A program made the position numbers and the translations under genes. The notes below the pieces were generated by a model. That model was not told the DNA's origin, did no database searches, and was given only the letters and a program-made list of their open reading frames with translations. Below, piece after piece: positions 1 through 8,867 of a stretch of DNA of 35,861 bases. The DNA is from an uncultured Paraglaciecola sp. (lineage in GTDB: Bacteria > Pseudomonadota > Gammaproteobacteria > Enterobacterales > Alteromonadaceae). Each line of letters starts with the position of its first letter. Position 1 is the first letter of the stretch. Location: contig NZ_CAJXPA010000023.1 in assembly GCF_913058035.1 (NCBI RefSeq), forward strand, positions 1 to 35,861. Direction: 5' to 3'.

Positions 1-166
1 TGTGAGACGTATATTCGGACGAGTATTAAGACCAGCATCACGACAGGCACGTATCATTAGAGGAGTGCTAAGATATTCGTTACTAATGATTTGTTGATAA
101 ATCATGCGTCCAACAAGTACATCACTATCCTCTTCGTCGGCGGCGTCAGAGGTGTATAAGAGACAG
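1..166. other. Sequencing-adapter junction and untrusted contig end
   Basis: Bases 134-166 align end to end with the 33-base Illumina Nextera Read 1 adapter, with only two mismatches (142 A to G, 151 T to G). The part at 148-166 is the Tn5 mosaic end with one mismatch. The eight bases just before it, 126-133 (TATCCTCT), equal the Nextera i5 index S503. Bases 97-125 match the P5 primer at 16 of 29 ungapped positions. The order P5, index, adapter, insert is that of a library molecule read through to its end, with errors increasing away from the insert. Bases 1-96 are therefore unlikely to be contiguous with the genome. The adapter and index match is seen in the sequence; the P5 match is weaker and inferred. 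Confidence 0.93.
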
Positions 167-190
167 AAACTAACTTTGTGTGAGAAAGCC

Positions 191-1105
191 ATGTCTAACT
201 CGATCCCTACAGTGACCCATTTAAAACAACTCGAAGCGGAAAGTATTCATATCTTCCGTGAAGTAGCGGCTGAATTCGACAATCCAGTGATGTTATATTC
301 TGTGGGTAAGGATTCTTCAGTGTTATTACACCTAGCTCGAAAAGCTTTTGCGCCCGGGAAAATACCTTTTCCATTATTACATGTTGATACCACATGGAAA
401 TTCCACGAAATGATTTCATTCCGTGACGAGATAGCCAAAAAACATGATCTCAACCTACTGGTGCATATTAATCAAGAAGGTGTAAAGATGAATGTTGGTC
501 CGTTTAGCCATGGTAGTTCTAAACATACTGACATAATGAAGACCCAATCTTTAAAACAAGCACTGAACCATTATAAGTTTGATGCGGCTTTTGGTGGCGC
601 CAGGCGCGACGAAGAAAAGTCTCGTGCCAAAGAGCGTGTTTATTCTTTCCGCGATGAGAATCACAGATGGGATCCTAAAAATCAACGACCAGAATTATGG
701 AACGTCTACAACGCACAAATTAATAAAGGTGAAAGCATTCGTGTTTTCCCTATGTCCAACTGGACTGAGCTAGATATTTGGCAATATATCTACATGGAAA
801 ACATAGATATCCCCTCATTGTATTTAGCAAAACCTCGTCCAGTAGTTAAGCGCGATGGCGTGTACTTTATGGTTGACGATGACCGCATGCCAATGAAAGA
901 AGGAGAGATTCCTGAAATGCGTTCAGTACGTTTTAGAACTCTGGGATGTTACCCATTAACGGGAGCAGTCGAATCTACAGCGGCTACATTACCAGAAGTG
1001 ATACAAGAGATGTTACTGACTAAGACTTCCGAGCGTCAAGGCCGAGTCATTGACCATGATTCATCAGGTTCCATGGAAAAGAAAAAAATGGAAGGATATT
1101 TTTAA
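191..1105 (+). CDS. cysD: Sulfate adenylyltransferase small subunit CysD
   Basis: CysD is the catalytic subunit of ATP sulfurylase. With the GTPase CysN it converts sulfate and ATP to adenosine 5'-phosphosulfate in the cytoplasm, the first step of assimilatory sulfate activation. The protein is 304 residues, close to the roughly 302 of E. coli CysD. It shows the PP-loop SVGKDSS at residues 37-43, the [16 protein letters not shown] segment and the C-terminal [13 protein letters not shown] motif. The start is placed at ATG 191 ([10 protein letters not shown]). A longer frame opens at 104, but its first 29 residues are translated adapter sequence and are an artefact. Its stop overlaps the cysC start by one base (TAATG), which suggests translational coupling. 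The native promoter is lost at the adapter junction. Confidence 0.97.
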   Translation: MSNSIPTVTHLKQLEAESIHIFREVAAEFDNPVMLYSVGKDSSVLLHLARKAFAPGKIPFPLLHVDTTWKFHEMISFRDEIAKKHDLNLLVHINQEGVKMNVGPFSHGSSKHTDIMKTQSLKQALNHYKFDAAFGGARRDEEKSRAKERVYSFRDENHRWDPKNQRPELWNVYNAQINKGESIRVFPMSNWTELDIWQYIYMENIDIPSLYLAKPRPVVKRDGVYFMVDDDRMPMKEGEIPEMRSVRFRTLGCYPLTGAVESTAATLPEVIQEMLLTKTSERQGRVIDHDSSGSMEKKKMEGYF

Positions 1106-1701
1106 TGGCAACTAACATAGTGTGGCATCAGCACGATGTTGATAAAGCTCGGAGGGCACAGGCAAAAAGTCAAAAACCTTGTGTGTTGTGGCTAACAGGT
1201 TTAAGTGGTTCAGGGAAATCTACAATTGCTAATTTACTAGAAAAAAAATTGGCAGAACACGGTAAACATACTTACTTACTGGATGGCGATAACGTACGCC
1301 ACGGGTTGTGTGGTGATTTAACTTTTAGTGATAAAGACAGAGTGGAAAATATTAGACGAATAGGTGAAGTGTCTAAACTTTTTGTCGATGCAGGCACAAT
1401 AGTACTGACCGCTTTTATTTCTCCTTTTAAAGCTGAAAGAGACTTTTGTCGGAACTTGTTAAGTGATGGTGAATTTATCGAAATATTTATTGATACACCT
1501 ATAGAGGAATGTGAAAAACGCGATCCTAAAGGGCTGTATCAAAAAGCTAGACAAGGTGACATTAAAGACTTTACTGGTATCGACTCCCCTTACGAAGCGC
1601 CAGAAAAAGCAGAAATTATTTTAACTTTTTCTGGACAAACAGCTGAACAATCTGCTGAGAAACTTTTTGACTTGTTAAAACAAAAAGGGATTGTAGCTTA
1701 A
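1105..1701 (+). CDS. cysC: Adenylylsulfate kinase CysC
   Basis: CysC phosphorylates adenosine 5'-phosphosulfate at the 3' position to give PAPS, using ATP. The 198-residue protein has a Walker A P-loop GLSGSGKST at 32-40, then DGDNVRHGL, the R-IGEVSKLFVDAG segment and TAFISPF, all characteristic of stand-alone APS kinases (E. coli CysC is about 201 residues). It begins one base inside the cysD stop codon and its own stop overlaps the next start in the same way, so the three reading frames are chained by 1-base overlaps. That arrangement points to one polycistronic, translationally coupled message with cysD and cysQ. Confidence 0.96.
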   Translation: MATNIVWHQHDVDKARRAQAKSQKPCVLWLTGLSGSGKSTIANLLEKKLAEHGKHTYLLDGDNVRHGLCGDLTFSDKDRVENIRRIGEVSKLFVDAGTIVLTAFISPFKAERDFCRNLLSDGEFIEIFIDTPIEECEKRDPKGLYQKARQGDIKDFTGIDSPYEAPEKAEIILTFSGQTAEQSAEKLFDLLKQKGIVA

Positions 1702-2489
1702 TGTTAAACGAACAACTTATTGAAAATATTGTTGCTATCAGTCATCAAGCGGGTGACAAAATTATGGACATCTATCAAAACGACTTTGCTATTTATGAAA
1801 AGTCAGACAAAAGCCCATTAACTGAGGCCGACCTAGCTGCACACAACTGCATTGTCGAAGGCTTAAGTCAAGTATCACAGCTACCCATTTTATCAGAAGA
1901 GTCTGCAGAGATCTCATGGCAGGAACGGAGCACTTGGAATACCTATTGGCTAGTTGATCCACTTGATGGAACCAAAGAGTTTATTAAAAAAAATGGTGAA
2001 TTCACGGTGAATATTGCGCTAATTAAAGACGGTGTACCGATTTTTGGTGTGGTATATGCGCCAGTTTTGGAACAAACCTATGTAGGTGTTTTAGGCCAAG
2101 GCGCTTATAAGATAACGGCAGGGGTAAAAGTCGACATTACTCCAAAAACTTGGACTAAAGGAGAAACATGGAAAATAGTGGGCAGTCGCTCGCACCAAAG
2201 CCATGAGATAGAGGCCTTGCTCGATTCTTTAGAGGGCGAAACAGAGTTAATTGCAATGGGCAGTTCACTTAAATTGTGTTTAGTTGCAGAAGGTGCCGCG
2301 CATCTTTATCCGCGCTTAGGTCCAACTTGTGAGTGGGATACCGGAGCGGCGCAGGCTGTTGTAGAAGCAGCCGGTGGTAAGGTAACCATAATTGAAGTTG
2401 CTACTGACGCACTAAAAGCTGATGCTCCTCCTCTAAGATACAATCAAAAAGATTCTATCTTAAATCCTTATTTCTTGGTGAGTTACTAA
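1701..2489 (+). CDS. cysQ: 3'(2'),5'-bisphosphate nucleotidase CysQ
   Basis: CysQ removes the 3'-phosphate from 3'-phosphoadenosine 5'-phosphate, the by-product of PAPS reduction, which otherwise inhibits downstream enzymes. The 262-residue protein belongs to the inositol-monophosphatase superfamily. The metal-binding motif DPLDGTKEF lies at 86-94, preceded by the acidic pair in LSEES (66-67), and the C-terminal WDTGAAQAV motif carries the third metal-site Asp. It overlaps cysC by one base and is followed two bases later by cysN. Many gammaproteobacteria keep cysQ elsewhere; here it sits inside the sulfate-activation operon, consistent with PAP clearance being matched to PAPS synthesis. Specificity for PAP rather than inositol phosphates is inferred from context and similarity to CysQ. 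Confidence 0.94.
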   Translation: MLNEQLIENIVAISHQAGDKIMDIYQNDFAIYEKSDKSPLTEADLAAHNCIVEGLSQVSQLPILSEESAEISWQERSTWNTYWLVDPLDGTKEFIKKNGEFTVNIALIKDGVPIFGVVYAPVLEQTYVGVLGQGAYKITAGVKVDITPKTWTKGETWKIVGSRSHQSHEIEALLDSLEGETELIAMGSSLKLCLVAEGAAHLYPRLGPTCEWDTGAAQAVVEAAGGKVTIIEVATDALKADAPPLRYNQKDSILNPYFLVSY

Positions 2490-2491
2490 TT

Positions 2492-3898
2492 ATGAATAGC
2501 GAAGATACATTATTACAATCCGATATACTGGGCTATTTAGACCAGCATGAAAAGAAAGACATGTTACGTTTTTTAACTTGTGGCAGTGTTGACGATGGTA
2601 AAAGCACCTTAATAGGACGCTTATTACACGACTCCAAAATGATTTTTGAAGATCAACTAGCCGCTATTACCAAAGATAGTAAAAAAGTGGGTACTACGGG
2701 TGACAAAGTCGATTTAGCCCTATTAGTTGATGGCTTACAGTCTGAACGCGAGCAAGGTATTACGATTGATGTAGCGTACCGCTATTACTCTACCGATAAA
2801 CGTAAATTTATCATTGCAGATACTCCCGGCCATGAACAATACACGCGCAACATGGTAACAGGTGCATCAAATTGTGACGTGGCAATTATCTTGATAGATG
2901 CTCGCGCAGGCGTGAAAACTCAGACCCGTCGCCACTCATTCTTAGTTTCTTTGTTGGGCATCAAACACGTTATTGTGGCAGTCAACAAAATGGACTTAAA
3001 AGACTACAGCGAAACTGTGTATGAAGAAATAAAAGCTGACTACCTACAGTTCTCAAAACAACTAGAAATTCCAGACATCCAATTTATTCCTTTGTCAGCT
3101 TTGGATGGCGACAATGTAGTCAATGTTAGCAAAAACACGCCATGGTACAAAGGTGAGACTTTGATGACCATGTTAGAACAAGTCGAAATTAATGATGACA
3201 TTAATGCTGATGACTTTCGCTTTCCTGTGCAATACGTTAACCGCCCCAACCTAAATTTTCGTGGTTTTGCTGGCACGGTTGTATCTGGTCAAATTAAACC
3301 CGGCGACAATATTACTGCCCTTCCCTCAGGTAAACAGTCAAAGGTCAAAGCGCTGGTTAATTTTGAAGGGGAGCAAGATAGAGTCTATGCCCCCCTTACC
3401 ACCACCATCACACTAGAAGATGAAATTGATATTTCTCGTGGTGACATGATAGTTAAAAGTGACAACTTGCCTTTGCATAGCAATACTTATAGAACAAATT
3501 TGGTATGGATGGATGAAGAAGCCATGATGCCTAACAAACAATATGGTTTTAAATTTGCGACTAAGTTTGTACCAGGTAGTGTGACTGAAGTGGAATATCA
3601 AATTGATGTAAACTCAATGGAACACAAAAATTCAGTTCGTCTAGCCTTAAATGAAATTGCCGTAGTTAAAATAAAGCTCACTCAACTCGTTGCTTGTGAT
3701 CCTTATACAAAAAATCGTACCACTGGCGCTTTTATCATAATCGATAGAGTTACTAATGGCACGGTTGGAGCAGGAATGATTATTGAAGTGGCTAAAGATT
3801 CTAACGCAGGTGATTTTTCTGAGTTCGAACTGGAGTTTAACGATTTAGTTAGAAGACATTTCCCACATTGGAATGCAACTGACATCAGCAAGCTGTAG
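2492..3898 (+). CDS. cysN: Sulfate adenylyltransferase subunit 1, GTPase CysN
   Basis: CysN is the regulatory GTPase of ATP sulfurylase; GTP hydrolysis drives the unfavourable synthesis of adenosine 5'-phosphosulfate by CysD. The 468-residue protein has an EF-Tu-like layout: P-loop GSVDDGKST at 31-39, switch-region [14 protein letters not shown]3 motif [12 protein letters not shown] and G4 motif NKMDL, followed by two beta-barrel domains. The length matches the stand-alone type (E. coli 475), and there is no fused CysC kinase domain, in line with the separate cysC upstream. It is separated from its partner cysD by cysC and cysQ, unlike the common cysD-cysN-cysC order. Confidence 0.96.
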   Translation: MNSEDTLLQSDILGYLDQHEKKDMLRFLTCGSVDDGKSTLIGRLLHDSKMIFEDQLAAITKDSKKVGTTGDKVDLALLVDGLQSEREQGITIDVAYRYYSTDKRKFIIADTPGHEQYTRNMVTGASNCDVAIILIDARAGVKTQTRRHSFLVSLLGIKHVIVAVNKMDLKDYSETVYEEIKADYLQFSKQLEIPDIQFIPLSALDGDNVVNVSKNTPWYKGETLMTMLEQVEINDDINADDFRFPVQYVNRPNLNFRGFAGTVVSGQIKPGDNITALPSGKQSKVKALVNFEGEQDRVYAPLTTTITLEDEIDISRGDMIVKSDNLPLHSNTYRTNLVWMDEEAMMPNKQYGFKFATKFVPGSVTEVEYQIDVNSMEHKNSVRLALNEIAVVKIKLTQLVACDPYTKNRTTGAFIIIDRVTNGTVGAGMIIEVAKDSNAGDFSEFELEFNDLVRRHFPHWNATDISKL

Positions 3899-3930
3899 TC
3901 TATAGTCAAATTAACTAAGAATAAGACTAT

Positions 3931-5658
3931 ATGGATATTAATCAGTATCTGGTTTTAGCAATTTTTGCCGGTACTATATTGGCGCTCGTAACCACTAACG
4001 AGCGCCCTTCTTTAATTTTTGCTACTTCACTTTTAGCCTTGATTGCCAGTCAACAACTGGTCATTGGTGACGTTCTTAATAATTTCACTAACCAAGGTTT
4101 GATTACATTAGTGTTACTTCTGTTAGTTAGTTCAGCAGTGGATAAAACCTCGTTAATTAAACGTTTGGCCAGAACACTAGTCACCGCAAGTTTCAATACC
4201 AGTTACTGGCGGCTATTTGGTTTGACTTTTTTCTCTTCTGCGCTTTTGAATAACACTGCCATAGTGGCAAGCTTGATTGGTCCAGTAAAACAAAATCAAT
4301 ATCATCATGCATCGCGGTTACTGATCCCATTATCTTATTCAGCCATATTGGGCGGTACCGTTACACTAATTGGTACTTCGACTAACTTAATTGTGGATAG
4401 TTTTTTAATTGAACATGGTCATCCAGGTTTTAATTTTTGGGATTTCACACTTTATGGTTTAGTGGCAGGTTTGAGTTGTGGTTTGTTAATGTTTTTCATG
4501 ACCCCTTTGTTACCAGAAATCGCCAATAAAAAAAACCAATATAATAGTTACTTTATCGAGGCAGACGTGGATGAAGAATGCGAGTTAATTGGCAAAAGTG
4601 TCGAAGAAAATCACCTTAGAAATTTGCCTGAGCTGTTTTTGATTGAGATCGCACGGAATGGAAAATTAATCACACCTGTTACGCCTGATATTATTATTCA
4701 GCCCAGCGACAAATTAATATTTTCTGGCAATATCCAACATGTTGGAAACTTAGACCACATCAAAGGCTTGAACCTATTTGCAGAGTCGAACGGGCTAGAA
4801 CGTGAAAACCTTACAGAAGTAATTATTTCCAATCGTGCACAAATCATTGGGAAAACCTTAAAAGTGCTGGGCTTTAGAGCACTATTTGATGCTGCAGTAG
4901 TCGCGATAAGACGAGATGGCGAACCTTTATCTGGTAAGTTGGGAGAAATAAAACTTCAGCCTGGTGATTTTTTGTTATTGGCTACTGGACCAGACTTTAT
5001 GCAAAGACAGAACCTCACTAAAAACTTTTTTATTCTGTCCGAAAAAAAAATGGAAACTAAACTAAGTCGAATTCAGGATTGGATTACACTGGGAGGATTC
5101 TTGATCACAGTAGCATTGGCTGCTACTTCAGTTTTAAATTTAGCCACAGGTTTAATCTTTTTTATCGCCACGTTGGTCTTAGCTGGTGTGACAACTAATA
5201 ATGAAATTAAACGAAATATACCACTTAATTTAATAGTAGTAATAGTGGGGGCGCTGAGTCTTGCCACCGCTCTTGAAAAGTCAGGTTTAATACAACAAAT
5301 CATGCAACTCATTGGCCCATGGGCTACTAGTGTTAGCCCAATATGGGCGCTAGTAATGGTGTATCTAGTGACTCTTATGCTCACCGAACTGGTCACCAAC
5401 AATGCTGCAGCCGCGCTAATGTTTCCTTTAGCCTACGGGCTGGTTCAAACCCTAGGTGTTCCAATTATGCCATTCGCACTAGCAGTAGCATTCGCCGCCA
5501 GCGCTAGCTTTATTTCACCCTATGGCTATCAAACCAACCTACTCGTATTCAGCGCAAGTAACTATAAATTTAAACACTTTATTAAATTTGGTTTACCGAT
5601 ATCCATTTGTTACTCAAGTATAGTGTTAACGTTATTGGTTTTTACCTATAATCTTTAA
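3931..5658 (+). CDS. SLC13-family anion permease with two RCK_C domains, probable sulfate transporter
   Basis: This is an inner-membrane permease of the divalent-anion/Na+ symporter type. The 575-residue protein has an N-terminal membrane half (about 5-195), a soluble middle with two tandem RCK_C/TrkA-C domains (about 205-275 and 288-365, each with the LRNLPEL or LGFRALF type of core and a QPGD-like turn), and a C-terminal membrane half (about 385-575). The LNNTA and TSTNL segments in the first half and TNNAAAALMFP in the second are the paired hairpin motifs of the family. It lies 32 bases after cysN on the same strand, so sulfate is the most likely substrate. That is inferred from context; the family also carries dicarboxylates and other anions. 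Confidence 0.88.
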   Translation: MDINQYLVLAIFAGTILALVTTNERPSLIFATSLLALIASQQLVIGDVLNNFTNQGLITLVLLLLVSSAVDKTSLIKRLARTLVTASFNTSYWRLFGLTFFSSALLNNTAIVASLIGPVKQNQYHHASRLLIPLSYSAILGGTVTLIGTSTNLIVDSFLIEHGHPGFNFWDFTLYGLVAGLSCGLLMFFMTPLLPEIANKKNQYNSYFIEADVDEECELIGKSVEENHLRNLPELFLIEIARNGKLITPVTPDIIIQPSDKLIFSGNIQHVGNLDHIKGLNLFAESNGLERENLTEVIISNRAQIIGKTLKVLGFRALFDAAVVAIRRDGEPLSGKLGEIKLQPGDFLLLATGPDFMQRQNLTKNFFILSEKKMETKLSRIQDWITLGGFLITVALAATSVLNLATGLIFFIATLVLAGVTTNNEIKRNIPLNLIVVIVGALSLATALEKSGLIQQIMQLIGPWATSVSPIWALVMVYLVTLMLTELVTNNAAAALMFPLAYGLVQTLGVPIMPFALAVAFAASASFISPYGYQTNLLVFSASNYKFKHFIKFGLPISICYSSIVLTLLVFTYNL

Positions 5659-6298
5659 ACAGTATGTAAACTCATACTCCAACATTAGCCTAGACGGGTG
5701 TTGGTTTAAACAACCTGAATATCTCTCTCAGTCATAGTTTGTATTATTTTTCTATCGTGCAGGCAGTGACTGCAACAAGTCTCACTTTTTTACTTATCAG
5801 CAAAACTTTTGGAAAAGACAACTTAATAGCAAAATATTTGTGATACTTATCTTATATTTACTCACATTACGATGCTCCCGAATGAGAGTTATCCCTTATA
5901 TACTGCCCCCCACCCCACTTTGTTTCAAAATTGACGAGTATAAAGAGCGGTACACAGAGGCATACTTGATAGATAGAAGAGTTTTAAGTGTGACTGATTA
6001 CCACCTATTGATACAATCCTATTATCTATGATCTAATGCCTGCCCAAATTAGCCTTTAATTTCTGCCTTCAAAAAATTAACGTCTATGTTCATGTCATTT
6101 TTTTAAAGCTGAAATATGTACAAAAAGTGCAAAAACATAAAACAATAATGATTATTTTGATACGCAATAGAAAAAGCCGAATAAAACATTAGAAGAAAGA
6201 CAGCCAGTAAAATAGTTGCCCATATCTACTTATCATAATATTCCACTTAGTTTACTATGCGTGAACAAAATAATTCAGCTTAAAAAAATTAGGAGTGT
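5659..6298. other. Gene-free AT-rich interval
   Basis: No convincing coding frame is present; a 63-codon frame at 5840-6031 lacks a ribosome-binding site and any family resemblance. A weak hairpin (5679-5684 with 5699-5704) lies just after the permease stop and may end the cys operon. An 11-base inverted repeat, GCAGTGACTGC, sits at 5763-5773 with no clear role. I see nothing else. Confidence 0.5.
5679..5704 (+). terminator. Weak candidate terminator after the permease gene
   Basis: A 6-bp stem CCAACA/TGTTGG with a 14-base loop begins about 20 bases after the permease stop and is followed by only three T residues. It is the only hairpin close to the operon end, but the stem is short and the T-tract poor. 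Confidence 0.25.
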
Positions 6299-7042
6299 AT
6301 GTCCGTCATCGCACTATATACCGACCTTTCAGATTATTACGACTTAATGTGTGTCGATATCGATTACCACACTCAAAGTAGCTGCATTCGCAGACTACAT
6401 CAGCTTTTTGGTAACGACGGGTATACACATCTTGATTTAGCCTGTGGAACAGGCCCACATGTTCGTCACTTTATTAATTTTGGGTACCACAGTTTTGGTC
6501 TTGATATTAATCAACCTATGTTAGATATAGCAAAAAAACGGTGCCCCGAAGCCCACTTTTCTCTGCAAGACATGAGTGAATTTAGTGTGGCGAAACCACT
6601 CGATTTGATCACGTGTTTGTTGTACTCAATACACTACAATGATGGTATTGAAAAATTAAAAAACTGTATCGTAAGTGTTCATCAAGCGTTAAACACCAAC
6701 GGTGTGTTTTGTTTTAATGTGGTCGACAAAACAAAAATCAACAACCAGTTATTCGTCAAACATACTGCTAAACAAGAGGACAATTCGTTCACTTTCAGCT
6801 CCTGCTGGCATTATTCTGGAAATGGTGACAAACAGTCTTTAAAGCTCAGCATTGAGAAAAAAAATTCTAAACAAACCCAAGTTTGGGATGATGAACATGT
6901 AATGGTTGCATTTTGCTTTGATGAGTTAATCGACATATTAAGACCATACTTTGAAGTTCATGTCTTCGAGCATGACTATGAGAGACTACTGCCCTATGGT
7001 AAGACTTCCGGAAATGCCATTTTTACTTGTGTGAAAATTTAA
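6299..7042 (+). CDS. Class I SAM-dependent methyltransferase
   Basis: This is a predicted soluble methyltransferase of 247 residues with an unknown substrate. The N-terminal segment LYTDLSDYYDLM is a common opening for small-molecule methyltransferases. It is followed by the SAM-binding motif LDLACGTG at 45-52, the acidic end of strand two at GLDINQPML, the motif-II-like QDMSEF and the segment LDLITCLLYSIHY. AGGAG lies only three bases before ATG 6299, an unusually short spacing, but no better start is available because the domain begins almost at once. The gene stands alone: more than 600 bases without genes precede it and nearly 600 follow it, so context gives no help with function. Confidence 0.85.
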   Translation: MSVIALYTDLSDYYDLMCVDIDYHTQSSCIRRLHQLFGNDGYTHLDLACGTGPHVRHFINFGYHSFGLDINQPMLDIAKKRCPEAHFSLQDMSEFSVAKPLDLITCLLYSIHYNDGIEKLKNCIVSVHQALNTNGVFCFNVVDKTKINNQLFVKHTAKQEDNSFTFSSCWHYSGNGDKQSLKLSIEKKNSKQTQVWDDEHVMVAFCFDELIDILRPYFEVHVFEHDYERLLPYGKTSGNAIFTCVKI

Positions 7043-7635
7043 ACTATACACCGAGTTCTCAAGAAATAATCACTCAATATCATTTGGAATGCAGATTGAC
7101 TTAAGCTTTTACTCGGCTCACTTTAGGTCTTATAAGGTTATTTTAACCAATGACATGAATACCATGTTGTCTGCATTAGCGAGGCACCTTGTAATCTATA
7201 ACTTGCACTGCACAAATTTGTCACCTTCAAGAGTACCCAGATTAATACATTTACTGCCTGTCAATATCCCCTATCAAAACAAGCATCTTGTTATAGACAA
7301 ATTCAAACCATTCGTAACTTTAAATTTTATAATTACTCGATATTGTAACGACAATATTTTAAAGGCGCTAATAGAAAGTAGAAAATCATGACACAAAGAT
7401 TATAGCTAGGTTCCATACAAACTTTTCACTGCCGCTGGTACGTTCAGAAACACTAATAGTGATACACAGGAAAACAAGAAAGACTCTCCTTTATATGGAA
7501 GAGGTATTTGATTACATTTGAATGCGAGGCTGAAAATAGTTGACTAAATTCAGCAGGTTTGAACAACTGCCTGCTGAATTTAGTTATTGTTGATTCATAG
7601 TTGTATATGTATCAATTACCATAAAGCGAAAAGAT
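7043..7635. other. Gene-free interval with a strong hairpin
   Basis: A 100-codon frame at 7089-7391 is present, but it has no ribosome-binding site and no recognisable domain, so I do not call it. The main structure is the perfect 14-bp inverted repeat at 7544-7583, listed separately. The rest shows nothing I can name. Confidence 0.5.
7541..7586 (-). terminator. Long hairpin, probable terminator of the DUF3297 gene
   Basis: The arms 7544-7557 and 7570-7583 are perfect 14-base inverted repeats (CTAAATTCAGCAGG and its complement) around a 12-base loop, extendable by up to three more pairs outward. Read on the minus strand it comes about 50 bases after the DUF3297 stop and is followed by a moderately T-rich stretch. 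The T-tract is weaker than in a classical terminator, so mRNA stabilisation or another role is possible. Confidence 0.5.
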
Positions 7636-7884
7636 TTAGCTATAAAAAGCTTCAACCGTTCCTTTTAAAGTAATCAGAAGAGGTTGTCCCCGACGGTCTA
7701 ACGCTTTAGGAGAAGGGACTTTTACCCAACCTTCACTGATACAATATTCTTCAACATTGGTGCGCTCTTTACCGTTCAAAAGAATACCAATGTTATGCTC
7801 GAAGATTTCTTCCCGATGGTGTGGGCTTTTAGGGTTACTCGAGAGGCGATCCGGTAAAGCCGGTAGCGAAGTAGTATCGTTCAT
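7636..7884 (-). CDS. DUF3297 family protein
   Basis: This is a small soluble protein of 82 residues that matches the DUF3297 family along its whole length. It starts with LPALPDRLS, continues with NPKSPHH, FEHNIGILLNGKERT and the highly conserved VEEYCISEGWVKV, and ends with the KALDRRGQP and LKGTVE segments. The family is widespread in proteobacteria, usually 80-90 residues, and has no established function. The start ATG at 7884 has AGG eight bases upstream (read on the minus strand). No neighbour shares its strand closely, so it appears to be transcribed alone, probably ending at the hairpin at 7541-7586. Confidence 0.9.
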   Translation of the reverse strand: MNDTTSLPALPDRLSSNPKSPHHREEIFEHNIGILLNGKERTNVEEYCISEGWVKVPSPKALDRRGQPLLITLKGTVEAFYS

Positions 7885-7980
7885 GTTGATGACCTAATTT
7901 AAATAAAAGTAGCCCATTGTAGACAAAATAGAATTAACGCTCAAGAACTGCATTAGAATTTAGAGCCGTTGTTTAGTTAG

Positions 7981-8044
7981 CTATTTATGTTAACTATTTA
8001 TGTTAACTATTTATGTTAACTATTTATGTTAACTATTTATTTAA
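7981..8044. repeat. 13-bp tandem repeat, four copies plus one partial
   Basis: The unit CTATTTATGTTAA occurs at 7981-7993, 7994-8006, 8007-8019 and 8020-8032 without a mismatch. A fifth, altered copy lacking the G follows at 8033-8044. Each junction creates a GTTAAC site. Identity of all four full copies suggests recent expansion by slipped-strand replication. Confidence 0.95.
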
Positions 8045-8538
8045 TAGTCCCTGAGATATGCAATTTAACCAGAGTTCAATATAAAGTCATGTTTTCTATG
8101 GCATCTAATGCCTGATTAACGACCCAATAAATGATTAGCCAACTATCTAACAAAAAGGTAAGAGTTAATTATTTTGAACTTTTTAAAACTTTCTTATGGC
8201 TACTTCACATTGTCAATAGCTTAAGTTACAGCCTCAATACCATGATGATGTAACCTTCATTTATGACTCGTTCAATACCTTTAAGATTGATTAAAGACCA
8301 GATTAATAAGTTCTCTTATTAGTGATTTTTTTATGTCATTATTGAGACTAAAGGCAGCGCACTTGTTTTATATGCTCATTGTTCAAACCTGTATCCATCT
8401 AAAAAAAGTATCAGAATATTTTAATGTTGGTTCACTAAGTTTATATAAAGTTTGCCTGAGCGTTAATGGCAGGTGTTAAAGTGTCAGAGGATAGGTTTGA
8501 TGTGGTAAGAGGGTTAATATAAAGTAATACCGTATTTG

Positions 8539-8570
8539 TTATGTTGCTATGTTGTTATGTTGTTATGTTG
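8539..8570. repeat. 8-bp tandem repeat, four copies
   Basis: The unit TTATGTTG occurs four times in succession at 8539-8546, 8547-8554 (first base C), 8555-8562 and 8563-8570. It lies in non-coding DNA and has no visible link to a gene. Confidence 0.9.
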
Positions 8571-8867
8571 TTTAGAGTATTTTCTACTTTTATGAAATCT
8601 ACATTGCATATGTCTACGGCAGTAACTTAAGCTGCTAACTTGGCAAGAACTACAGCATTTATTCACACACTTTCAACAACTAAGAACGTTTTTCTATGGT
8701 GTATATATTTTGAATCACACCTTAGGAAGTCATTCGATAATTTGCAATAAACAGACTCTTCAGCAACAAATTTTTTACCATATATAGTAAATTTTTAATT
8801 ATTTTCAGGGCCGGGGTAAAGTAAATTATTAGTCATGGACAAAACAAGTAACTGTTGTGGCTTTTTT

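Larger units (their letters stand above)
7885..8867. other. Gene-free, repeat-bearing interval of about 1 kb
   Basis: No frame with coding character is present on either strand. The interval carries two short tandem repeats (7981-8044 and 8539-8570), listed separately, and otherwise AT-rich DNA. The DUF3297 promoter should lie near 7890-7960. I find no RNA gene or transposase remnant that I can support. Confidence 0.55.

Noticed and set aside
1-133. Minus-strand frame open for 44 codons across the first bases
   Set aside because: It runs through the index and the P5-like segment, so any protein would be an artefact; 44 open codons are also not significant alone.
104-190. N-terminal extension of CysD
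   Set aside because: It is translated adapter sequence; the conserved protein begins at ATG 191.
5840-6031. 63-codon plus-strand frame
   Set aside because: No ribosome-binding site, no recognisable family, and surrounded by non-coding AT-rich DNA.
7089-7391. 100-codon plus-strand frame
   Set aside because: No Shine-Dalgarno sequence, no domain, and amino-acid composition that looks random; I would accept it only with homologues.
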